Position numbers and translations under genes: made by a program. A stretch of 64,000 nucleotides of DNA. Source: Marasmius tenuissimus (Eukaryota; Basidiomycota; Agaricomycetes; Agaricales; Marasmiaceae). The notes under the pieces were generated by a model, which saw only the letters and a list, made by a program, of their open reading frames with translations, was not told where the DNA came from and ran no database searches. The stretch is taken from positions 558,001 through 622,000 of the forward strand of contig JAQOTA010000022.1 of the NCBI GenBank assembly GCA_029532415.1, written 5' to 3'. Shown here one piece after another: positions 34,962 to 45,809 of this stretch (positions within the stretch are counted from its first letter, which is position 1; each line of letters starts with the position of its first letter).

Positions 34962-35324
34962 CTACTTCCTCCAACCTCTGCAGGACGGAAAGATGTCAGT
35001 TGAGGTGAAAGACTAATGTACAGGCGTACTTACTTGGACGGCTTGGGAGGTGCGACGTCGTCGCGCTTGGTAGCAACAAGACTAGGTTGAGGCGGAATAT
35101 AGTCAATGACCCAGAACGCTGATGCTGGAAGTGGAACCGTGTACTCACTAGCCAGAGGGCTTGGGTGGTTTGGCATCATCGCGTTTTAGAGGGCTGGGAT
35201 CCCCTCGCTTCAATTTGAGCTGTTTGAGAGACTTCTTCGATGCACTGCCAGGTATCGGGGCAGAGGAGGCCATGAGGCCCAAGAGGAGGATAGTGAAGAG
35301 CAGGTAGAGAATAGCCTTCGACAT
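34962..35324 (-). CDS. 79-aa secreted peptide precursor with KRDD repeats
   Basis: Exons (minus) 35324-35149, 35081-35034 and 34977-34962 give 79 aa. All introns are GT-AG and the frame closes at a TAG. The protein opens with a strong signal peptide (MSKAILYLLFTILLLGLMAS, then SAPIPG). A basic stretch (KKSLKQLKLKR) follows, then two similar units: KRDDAKPPKPSG and, on exon 2, KRDDVAPPKPSK. The third exon adds only GWRK. Lys-Arg pairs before DD would fit Kex2-type cleavage and release of short proline-rich peptides. A TATAAAAA box lies ~110 bp upstream (35438-35431). The gene is too short for standard ORF calling, and the unit similarity suggests an internal duplication. Confidence 0.7.
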
Positions 35325-36062
35325 GGCGGCGTCAAGGAGTACGGGGGACTGAACGAAAGGAAGTAGCCTCCTAAGGGACGAGAAGAACTGGCCCTACTAC
35401 ATTCTTGGGACAATACCTATGGGTTTTTATACGCAGCGACACGCCTGCATCCCATAATAGAACAGGTATTAATGCCGATTGAGATTCTGCGGGCTGAGCG
35501 CCTGAGAGATAACAATCATAAGTGGCGGGGATAATGCAGGCGATCCACAACGGTGTGGTCTCGACAACGTACACACGAATCTGGCAATGGTATGACAGGG
35601 GGATGAAAAAATAAAATAACACAGCAAGATTGGACCGGGTGTAGAGCTAGCGGAATTGGGGATAGAAAGGAGATTCCGCAGGTTACAAACAAGATGGACT
35701 GTTTTATCGCCTTGTGGTTAAATGTCGGTCTGAGAAACATCGAGTTGATCGGGACCATCGAGAGTTGGTATATGTACATATACCTTTTTTAGAATTGCGA
35801 GATATCAGCGACATACGAAGCTTCGGTAGTTGAATAGTTCAGCCAAGCCAGATGCGAAGCCAAAGTCATATGCTTTGTAAGTTCAAAGAGAGTCTTCAAG
35901 AAGGTCGTGTATAATCAGAGAACGCCATGAGGCCAGCTACCAGTAAGATGTCGCCAGAGTTACAGTATGAGGTGAGAGCGGGAAGGAAGTGCGTGGGCGC
36001 TGAGAACATTCTGAACCGCCACAAACACAGCAAAACAACCATCTTGACCGCGAGTCACCACC
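35325..36062. promoter_or_regulatory. Divergent promoter of the peptide gene and SF3B4
   Basis: This holds the minus-strand TATAAAAA (35438-35431) for the peptide gene. I see no other gene. Confidence 0.5.
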
Positions 36063-37269
36063 ATGTCGCGCCCTCAAGATGACAGAAACCAAGAAGCCAC
36101 GGTCTATCTGGTACGTGTCTTCAGTTAGACTCGGAAGAGTACTTATCACGTTCTCGAAGGGTAATCTTGACGAACGGTGCACAGATGCTATCGTTTGGGA
36201 ACTCATGTTACAGGCGGGCCCGGTCGGTGAGTTTGTTTCTCCTTCCTAGAAATTTCTGCGAATACTGACCCGGCGAACAGTAAACGTGCATCTGCCGAAG
36301 GACAGAATATCTATGGCTCATCAAGGCTACGGTTTCTGCGAGTTCCTGACCGAAGAAGACGCAGAATATGCATGTAAAATAATGAACCAAATTAAGTTAT
36401 GGGGAAAACCCATTCGGGTAAACAAGGTACGCTGCATTTTCTGTCATTCTTATGGCGCGATTGTTCAAAACTGATGGTGTCGTTTTATCTTTACAGGCCT
36501 CCTCGGATAAGAAGCAGCTAGACGTGGGAGCGAATTTGTTTATCGGAAATTTGGACGAAAATGTAGACGAACGACTACTGTATGACACGTTCAGTGCATT
36601 CGGTCTAATGGCAACCACGGCCAAGGTGCGTGAACTGTCTATGACGAGATCTCCCGGAAGCTAAGGTGGATGGTTCTTCGTCAGATTGCGCGGGATCCCA
36701 GCACCGGTACTTCGAAGGGTTACGGCTTCGTCTCGTACACGGATTTCGAGGCTTCCGATGCCGCGATTGAATCCATGAATGGACAGTTTCTAATGAACAA
36801 GGCGATAACGGTTCAATACGCGTTCAAAAAAGACGGAAAGGGAGAGCGACACGGAACCTCTGCAGAACGTTTACTTGCTGCTCAAGCAAGAAAGAACAAT
36901 GCTCTACCTGTCGCTGCTCGGCCACCGCCCGCACCTATGGCCTTCGGCGCCCGACCTGCAATGCCGTTCCAAGGTCCTTATCAAGGTCAATTTGCCGGCG
37001 CTCTGGCACAACCTCCTCCTCCTCCCGGCTTTACACCCCAGCAAACAGTCATGCCTCCGCAAATGCAGATGCAAATGCCCCCGCCGCCTCCGGGTATGGG
37101 GCCTCCCATGATGCCTGCAATGCAAGGAATGCCACCCCCGCCTATGCAGCCTCCGCAAATGCCCATGTACGGTCAATTCCCACCTCCACCGCCTCCTGGC
37201 TTCAATGTCCAAAGTTTCCCCGGACAAGTACCACCCCCACCCCCACTACAACCGCAATACCAACAATAG
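36063..37269 (+). CDS. SF3B4: Splicing factor SF3B4 (Hsh49/SAP49)
   Basis: Exons 36063-36110, 36160-36226, 36281-36426, 36497-36625 and 36685-37269 give 324 aa. Two RRMs are clear. The first has TVYLGNLDE as RNP2 and HQGYGFCEF as RNP1; the second has NLFIGNLDE and SKGYGFVSY. The linker and [10 protein letters not shown] identify SF3B4, which binds SF3B2 (SAP145) in the U2 snRNP and touches pre-mRNA near the branch point. The C-terminus is rich in Pro, Gln and Met (PPPPP, MQMQMP), as in other members. It acts in the nucleus. The gene is divergent from the peptide gene. Confidence 0.95.
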
Positions 37270-39560
37270 ATATCACTAGGCCTGACAAAACCTCGCCGTT
37301 GTTGTAGGCCTGATGGAGTGATTGGTGGTTTCACTATCTTGAAGTTGTGCCTACTCCTTTCAATGTCGAGATATCGATAGTTCTTATGGAAGCCCTTTTT
37401 TTTTAGGACCGTGGCTCCTTTCATCCGTATCATGACGCACCGGCTTCCTATCCTCTCGGCAGTTCGCATTGGTTGGTTCTCCTTTGACAGTGAGAAAAAT
37501 TATCCAGGAGATCGCGGCCAATTCGTCACGTTGGGTGACCGTCGGGAATTCGGATATGTGATAGAAGTTGGGCGGTATATGGAGGAAATAAAACCGTCAC
37601 GGCCCCGGTAGGGTACGGGTTCCAGTTCCTTGTAATGTCATTTGCCGACAAAGAATCATTACAGTGTCTTTCGGAGTTGCATTGAGAGTCGTGTTAGCAT
37701 TGACAGAAAAATATCTGTTGCTATGTTTCGTGATGAAGGATGCGAATCGAATGTCAACCGCTATGGCCTACGACCTCCATCCTTCGAGATTAGCTCCGGT
37801 TAGCACCTTGCGCGATGCTCTTTCTCTTGACATCATCACATCAATTCTCTCCTGACGTGTGTATGGGAACAGGAAAGTCGAGGTAATAATTTGCTGTCAT
37901 TCCGCAAATGGTGGCGATGAAATGGGCCCCTTACCCTCTAATCACCGAAATCGTGGGTTGGTGCCTGCTTGCAGTTCTTCCATTTCGCACGGCGCGTTGA
38001 TGTTATTATAAGTTTCGGCCTTCGAGCGCAGAACACGTTCCCCCTGGCTCTTGTTACGAGAAGAACACCCTCGGATATGCGCTGACGCGATACTTTGAGC
38101 CTAGCTCATGATGTAGCGCCGTTCTTTTGTTGGTTTTGTCATCCCATTTTGCGCGGGTGGTATAGCCTACCCGCTGCCATGATGGAGCGCTGCCGAGGTT
38201 CTGGTTTCCTTGCTTCTAGTGAGTTGCATCTGGGTTGATTTAATATCCAATATCCAATATCTCACACCAGCTCGCACCCGAGTTCGTTCATCTGTACCGT
38301 CCTTGATGGCCTCATTATCCACGAGGAGCCGCCCCTTAATGCTATCTGGAACATAGTTGAGCTCGCGGCAGATGCCAACTTTATAACGCGACTGAACAAA
38401 AATAGACTCACAGTCGATGGTACTGTTCATCGGACGTAGGTTTTCTGTTCACCCATCGGAAAATCCGCGACCTAACGTGTGAACCACAGCGCCCCGGGGG
38501 CGCATGAAACAGGTGTGGCGCCATTACGAGGACGAATATAACACGAATCGGTGCTAGGTGAGTGCGCCATTCCTCGTAAACCCTTTCGATAATCCAGATA
38601 TTCGAGCGACCATCTGGATGCCTTTACCTATGACCGCTGTCAGGGCTGTGAATAGCATGGGCAACCTTACCGCTTATCAAATAAGACCTATCTAGGCCAG
38701 AACGCGATAGGAGACCCTCCAGTATCCACGGTACGTCCGTACCTGAAGCAAAAGCGGTTGTGGTGGCTCTCTGAACTTTCTCGAATCTCGATCCCGAGAT
38801 ATCGCCGGTCAGGGTGACGCCTTTCACATTTCACAACCTCGACTCAACCCCCATCGGGACTGAGAAGGTGTTTGGACATCTCCACAAGTGAGTGCTGTCG
38901 CTCTAGTCCATTGTCGATTAACCTGTGGTGCGATGCCGCCCCTGTTATTCGTTGACGGTTAGTGTGGGTTGGAACGGTCGATGATATACTTAGGACACGA
39001 CTCGCTACATCGTAAATGACGGCCTGCTGTCGAGTTCTGGCCCCCCTCTCAGTCTACACTTTACCCCCGCCTGATCTCGGCGACAAGATCAAAGCGAGCA
39101 CGACCGCCCGACTGATAACTGGTATGTTGATTGCACGTTGTACTATTGTAACAGCCTTAGGCTCTAAGTCCGCCGCAGCCTCGGTGAGAATGAGATCCTC
39201 GATGGGCAACCTTTTGAAATGATGATTTTCTCATGTGTGTTAATCCGTATAAACGACTCCGTTGCACCCGAGGTTTTGATTATCGTCAAAGTAAGATAAC
39301 TTGAGGGCCCACGAGTCCCAATCGCACACCTGGTATGAACACCTCAACCTTGCGTTCAGTGTGCTCCCTGTGTCTAAAGGACGCAGATAGGTCACTTCTG
39401 CTCCCCTTGTACCATGGAGATTGAAGGCCGAATCGTACTTGCACCCCGTTTCCCATAACTCCCTATGTGACGATACTGTGGGAAAAAATATTTGGCGCCG
39501 TTGTCCTAGTTAGGCGCTGGGGCAGGGCCAGGCGCCCTACCCGCTACCCGACCGACCACG
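37270..39560. other. 2.3-kb stretch without a recognisable gene
   Basis: This is the longest gene-free stretch in the window. No frame shows a domain, signal peptide or exon chain. Short ORFs (37664-37855, 38167-38430, 38624-38827, 39016-39222) are scattered on both strands. The only simple feature I noted is a short AATATCC repeat near 38248-38263. It could hold a decayed gene, a long non-coding transcript or the Gpi13 promoter. Confidence 0.4.
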
Positions 39561-42500
39561 ATGATTTCTATGGGAGTCTTGCTACTCCTATGGCTAGGAT
39601 TCGTTCATATAACTGGCTTGTATCTTTTCAAAAGCGGTTTCCTTTTGACAAGGCTTGCCCTTACGGACACAACTGCCCCCAATGCAACTTTAACTCCTAC
39701 TCACAATCGCGCAATTGTCCTGATCATAGACGCGTTGCGTTTTGACTTCGTTTCTCCGGATATACCAGCTTTGGCATCTCCATATCACCACAATGTTCTC
39801 ACTCTACCAGCCGAGCTCACCGCTAGACATCCACAAAACTCATTCCTTTTCAATTCGTATGCCGACCCTCCAACCACCACGTTGCAGCGTATCAAGGGCA
39901 TTACCACGGGATCCTTGCCAACTTTCGTGGATTTAGGAAATAACTTTGGAGGCTCCTCGATAGCGGAGGACTCTCTGATAAAGCAATTGAGGAATGCTGG
40001 GAAAACGGTGCGTCGTGGTACCCGATGTTCTCAGTACGGTTCTAACCACTCCAGCAGTGTGCTTTTATGGGAGACGACACTTGGATGTCAGTCTTTCCCG
40101 ACTCATTCCACCCAAATTTGACCTTTCCTTACGACTCATTCAATGTTGAAGACCTTCATACCGTTGATAATGGTGTCATTACTCACCTCTTCCCATTACT
40201 CGAAGATAAATCCAAGCCATTCGACTTCCTTGTCGGACACTTCCTCGGGGTCGACCATGTTGGACATAGAGTCGGTCCAGATCATCCCAGTATGAAGTCT
40301 AAGCTCGAGCAGATGCAAAGCGTCCTTGCACGCGTCGTCGACCTGCTGGATGACGATACATTATTGGTCGTTCTTGGAGATCACGGAATGGATACATCTG
40401 GAGACCATGGTGGAGACGACATCCTTGAAACGTCTTCTGCACTATGGGTTTACAGCAAAGGTCGTCCATTGAGTGCCAATGCTGGGCCAGTTCTGTCTGA
40501 TCTCACCGAATACACCACCTTTCCCGGAACCAGCGTTCCACACAGACGCGTCCAACAAATTGATCTCCTGCCCACTCTTTCTCTCCTACTCGGTCTACCT
40601 ATCCCCTTCAACAACCTTGGGTCCGTAATCCCAGAGCTCTTTGGCTCTTCTCTACCTCGTGCCCTCTCCCTGAATTCCGCACAAATACACCACTACTTGC
40701 AAACGTATCGTGATAGTGCTTCGGGTAAAGAGCTTGACGACGGCTGGGACAAACTACAGTCCGCATGGGAAGCTATATCATTGGCGAAATCACACTCCGA
40801 ACAATGGCTCGTTGCTCATTCGAATTTCAACCGCGTTGCTCTATCCGAATGTCGGGCGATATGGGCACAATTCAACCCCTTCATGATGGGATTGGGTCTT
40901 GCGTTGCTGAGTATTGGGATCCTCGCTTCTTGGGGACTATACTCTAGACTATCGCGGGCCGACCACCGCTGGGAAGATTGGGCTGTCCAAAAGCTTGCGA
41001 TGGTCATTCGTGGTGCTGCTGCTGGAACTACTATCGGGGTTTTCGCCTTCCTTCTCCTTGAGAAGTGGCTCCGCCCCCATGGTATAGACGCACTAGACAT
41101 GATCCTGTTCAGCGCTCCGTTCATCTCTTGTGTGCTGTCATTAGTGACATCGCCCCCAGAACTTCCTAATTCCCTCAAGGCCATTCCTTTTGTTCTCATC
41201 CTTCATGCACTCTCTTTTCTCTCGAATTCTTTCACTTTCTGGGAGGACCGTATTGCCCCATACCTACTCCTCACCACTTCCCTGTTTCCCGCTGTACTCA
41301 CTGCGGTGAGGGCTCCGACGCCACGTCTCCGCCGTCGGATTCTAGGTTATGGAGTTGCTTTTGCAGTTTGTGTCCGTGCCATGGGGTATTACACCGTATG
41401 CAGAGAAGAGCAGCAACCATATTGCCATGTGACGTTCTACTCCTCCTCTACCGCCCCTGCACACGTCCGCATATTGATTCTCCCTCTCATCGTTGGGGTA
41501 GTTTACGCGATCGACAAAATCTTCCTGGGTACCTCCAAATCGAATGGTGGCATGGCAACTCCGTGGATCAATGCTATTCTACGGCCGGCGCTGTTTCTGG
41601 GCAGTCTCAGTTGGATCCTAGAATGGGTCGATACCACTGGATTCTGGGGAGACAGTGAAGTGGTGGCAACCGTGATACGTTCAACTCGATCATGGTTCGC
41701 ACGATTGGCACTTGGATTACTCATGTTTCCGGGGACATTGCTCTGGTGGAGAGAACCAATGTGCATTCAGGTGCAAAGAGGTGAAGGACAACAGACCGGG
41801 AGACAGCAGGTCAAGATTCTAGGGTTTGGGAATGCCTTTGGAGCACCCTACCTGCTGTTCTACACCATATTCTTGATATGGATTTGGTTCTCGTCGCAGC
41901 TCAGTGCACAAATCGTCCTCGGTCTCTCGACTATTGCATTGTTATGTTATCTGGAGGTCGCGGACGGCATCAAGGACGTGCACGAGCTCGAAGAGGCTTT
42001 CGAAACTGGGCGCACCTCGGGGCTCATCGACAAAAGCGGCCACAAGAACTCCGACACCGTCGCTTCTTCCACTCTTACAGAAAGCACCGAGGTCGCCAAG
42101 CCTCGCATCCGATTCTCGGATATAATGACGATATCGCTTCTTGGCTTGCATACATTCTACGCGACCGGTCACCAGTCAACGATACCCAGTATCCAATGGA
42201 AGTCGGCTTTCGTGCTGACGGCCAATGTCACCTACCCTTTCTCGCCAGTGACCGTGCTCTTCAACTCTTTTGGAGGTCTGATATTGGTTGGCGTGGCGGC
42301 CCCGTTGCTTGCAGTATGGAATAGGGAGCCCAGGGCCGTCCCCGTTGGTAACCCTCGCGAACGTAGCGACGCCGGAGTACAAACCACTCTTGATACTCCG
42401 GCGAACAGCACCACATCGTTATCGAGTCCAGTTAACCACGAAGCGACCTTGGCTGCTCTTGGGGTGATGATATACTTCTCCGTCCTCTTGCTCGGAACAG

Positions 42501-42679
42501 CGGTCAGTGCCGCGATTCTGAGGAGACACTTGATGGTTTGGAAGGTGTTTGCGCCCAGATTCATGGCCGCCGCTTTAGGGACCCTTGTTGTCGACCTCTC
42601 TGCGATTGTCGGAGTGGGCGTGGGTCTCAATAGGGTTGCGGCAAGGGTTGAGGAGGTATTCAAGGGTGTAGTGGGTTGA
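39561..42679 (+). CDS. GPI13: GPI ethanolamine-phosphate transferase 3 (Gpi13/PIG-O)
   Basis: Exons 39561-40007 and 40055-42679 give 1023 aa, about the family length. After an N-terminal membrane anchor comes an alkaline-phosphatase-type domain with LIIDALRFDF, TTGSLPTFVDLG, FMGDDTW, HFLGVDHVGHRVGP, VLGDHGMD and GDHGGDD. These are the metal and nucleophile regions of the GPI-ethanolamine-phosphate transferases. About 550 residues with many membrane helices follow. The enzyme adds the ethanolamine phosphate that later links protein to the GPI anchor, in the ER membrane. The intron can end at ccag or three bases later. Confidence 0.93.
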
Positions 42680-44083
42680 TTCGTTTGAAAAGTACATTAT
42701 TGGTATAAAAGCGTTGTGTAATACTCATCAAATATGTTTCTAGATAGATACACGCAGCCCACCGTAATCTATGCCTTACCTGAGGCTTCTTTGGGATACG
42801 TTTTGGAATCTACGGAGGAGCCCAATTCCTTGGAGCCAACAATTTGCACGAATTCAAGATTTTCTGTAACTAATCAACATCGTAGGATGCTACAATCGCT
42901 TTGGATTCGTTGATCTTCCACATAAACTCGTTCGATACCGCAGGTTACGGATTACCGCTGATGTACGGGTTCGTTGGGGACCTTCTTTGACTATCTCACT
43001 TAGACCTTCAACCTGTGGAGATAACTGCGAGCCGGGGCTGTTTGATAACGATTTACTTGTCCGACCTCGAGTCCGACTATCGAGGTTCGTAGATGGCATT
43101 TGAATGCATGGCTACAACTTCCCCAAATCGTGTAGTCTCTTCGGTATGTCAACCCCTTTGTGAGTGATACTAATAAGGAGCCAGGTGTATGGACGCTAGG
43201 TTTGCAGACTCTGTGCAGTGTAGACGCGAGTCTGAGTGGCAACTTCAAGTCCCTCGCCGCTCAGGTGAGTATGTAGCATCGTTACGTCACCCACCCGAAT
43301 TCTCACAACCCCTCATTTATTCATGCTACGACCGCGTTAACTCCCTCCTCAAGCATCTAACTTGTGATCCTTTGAAATCGCACTGGGTACGGACCGACTT
43401 TTCATGCTTTACGCTGGAACTCATACACCAAACACTCCCCTCGCCTTGTTCGCTACAGCGCACTCAGGGGCTTCATACCGCATGTTTTTGGCCTGTTTAG
43501 GCGGCTTGGCGACCAATACATCGAGAATGAACGGTGAATAGCGCTGAATGTATGAACTCTGTGGAGCTCGCCAGCTGCCATAATACGGTCATTATGAATG
43601 GTGAGGGCTCTCAATCCTCCATCTGAAGGGCCTTTTGACGAAGAAATTGTGTAGTACAGTTCCGTGTGTACCACTCGTTATCGCAGAGGACCCTAGAAAC
43701 CATTCAAGGTTCTTATAGCGTACGCCGTACACGAGTCGCGTCGATTAGCCGACACGAATATGTACAAGCTGTTCTCATGCCAGCAGGTGATCAATCAATG
43801 AAGCCTAGTGGATACCGGTGGAGAGGTCACGAAACGATGGCCGTAACAGCTTTGTTTTTGATTGGGCAGATGCACTAGGCGGTATAAAGCCACGGTCTGT
43901 TTGGGTGGCGTTTTAGGAGCTGGCGATCCTCGACCCTTTTATACTTCTCTCCGGTTCTCCCTCCTGCTAACCGCTTCTTACACCCACTTTCTCTCACACG
44001 CTCTCTGAGTCTCTCTTTCCCTCCATTTTCGACTTTCTTCAACACCGGACTCATACTTTCAATCCATCGACCGATAAGCAAGA
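42680..44083. other. 1.4-kb intergenic region
   Basis: I see no supported gene. Short frames occur on both strands; the last ~150 bp are pyrimidine-rich, as expected for a fungal promoter just upstream of the lipoyl-domain gene. Confidence 0.4.
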
Positions 44084-44970
44084 ATGGCTACTGTTTTGGG
44101 ATCTGTCTCTCGTGTTGCGCGGACTACTGGAAGTGGGCATGTTCGGCGTCGATGTAGGTACATCTACATGCCTCTCACAGTGATCGCAGCTAACATACGT
44201 CTAGCGTTTCATAGCTCTCGGCCTGCAAATGCGATCTTGATGCCGGCCCTCTCACCCATGATGACTGAAGGTACAGTTTCTAGATGGAACAAGAGAGAGG
44301 GTGAAGCCTTCTCAGCCGGAGACGTCCTTTTGCAAATTGTGCGCCTCTTCTCTCCATGTATCAATGCTGCCACTGAAAGAATTTGTTCACAGGAATACGG
44401 TCTCAACTCTCTAGAGATTCGCGCAGAATTACCTGGAGTACTCGGCAAAATCCTCGTGCGTGTTTCATGACGATAGAAGGTTCTGCACAGTGTGGCTAAC
44501 CGAAGATATGTTAGACTCCCGAAGGAAGTACCAATGTACCCGTTGAACACGTTATCGCCCTCGTTGCCAAAGACCAGGAAGAGTTTTTACGCCAGCGATT
44601 CTTCCCTGCACCACCACCAGCGGCCCGCCGTACCAGAGCACCTAGCCCGATTCGTCTAGCCGCTGGTACGCGCAGTGTTTCCCCAGCACCAAGCTCACCC
44701 AGGACACCGTCTGCCTTTCGATTCCAGTCCCATTTGACGCACGAATCTGCGGGAGCTAGTGTGGCTTCGGCTCGAGGCATAATGATGGACCACCGTGGCT
44801 CGGGAGATCAACGAGCTCGAATTGTCATTCCTGCTTCCATGTGTATGACTCCGCTATCGCGGGGAGGTGAGATGGGTAGTACTGCCTCGAGCAAGACGAC
44901 AAAAACTTCGCGTGGCAATGATGCGGGCTGGCATCAGGATACTAGGATCTTCAACGGGCTGATGGATTGA
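44084..44970 (+). CDS. Pyruvate dehydrogenase protein X-like, lipoyl domain without lipoyl lysine
   Basis: Exons 44084-44153, 44205-44338, 44393-44455 and 44515-44970 give 240 aa. The N-terminus is a mitochondrial presequence ending at a typical RRRSFHSSR site. A lipoyl domain follows: [34 protein letters not shown], then LGKIL. Where active domains read ETDKA, this one has EYGLNS, so the lipoyl lysine falls on Leu. After the lipoyl domain only a Pro/Arg/Ser-rich tail of ~130 residues occurs. The catalytic E2 domain is missing. It fits the fungal protein X family, which tethers E3 to the complex, or a relic of it. It probably sits in the matrix, bound to the PDH core. Confidence 0.7.
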
Positions 44971-45809
44971 GTTACTGGATCGTCTACATAGGAACCCAGG
45001 TCTATATATCTTGTACAACATGTTGGCATAGTATTCTCTTTGATTGTGCGCAAGTGTCAGCGTGTCACCATTCATCTCGTGTTCTGAGCATCATCTGGTT
45101 TCCAACAGCCGTCGACTTCGCTACCCAGTCAAGACACAACCTGTAAAGCCGTATTGGAAGAGTAGTGGGGGCTATCGTGCACGGACCATCGTGCTTACTA
45201 ATCGATCGATTTGGGTGGTAGCCTGTAATGGTGGGTGTCTGTGGGCGCACTCCTTGACCTTCGCCCACATGCCTGGAATCCCATGATCTTTTCTCACAAC
45301 TATTCGTTTCAATTGTGACTCAACTTAACGAGTATACTATCTCAACAGCATTCTGCCTGCCGCGATTCTTCGATATGTTGCCAATTCACGAGTTTCGAAG
45401 TGGATGGGGCTTGGGAAAGATCCCAGGTTGTAAACGATAAAGACATCAGTGCCTCACAATCCTTGCACATGATCATCGCCACTCTCATCATGAATCGCCA
45501 TCATTACGCAAGTCGGACGATGTAGAGAAGGAAGGCAGGCTGCGGGGACCAGACGTGAGTTCAGTAGGCCGGATCCAGAAGATTCAACAGTGTCATTTTC
45601 CCCCCCTTCAGATTGGCGACCGCGGCCTGCATAATCGAGCGACGAGAACAATTCCATCAGGGCTCCATCTCCGGACCCCACATTTGCTATTTTCTTTGTA
45701 TTGCACGTGGGCCGCGGTCAGGTTCGTCACTCGTGAGAAGCCCTTGATACGGATGTGTAATCGCGCGTATAAGACAGGAGCGCCGACAAGTCCTTACTTC
45801 TGGACCACC
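44971..45809. other. 0.8-kb intergenic region
   Basis: No supported gene. A TATAAG at ~45768 sits just 5' of the amidohydrolase start. Confidence 0.45.

Noticed and set aside
38246..38264. AATATCC direct repeat as a CRISPR or transposon end
   Set aside because: Only two to three short copies with no spacers, no target-site duplication and no transposase.
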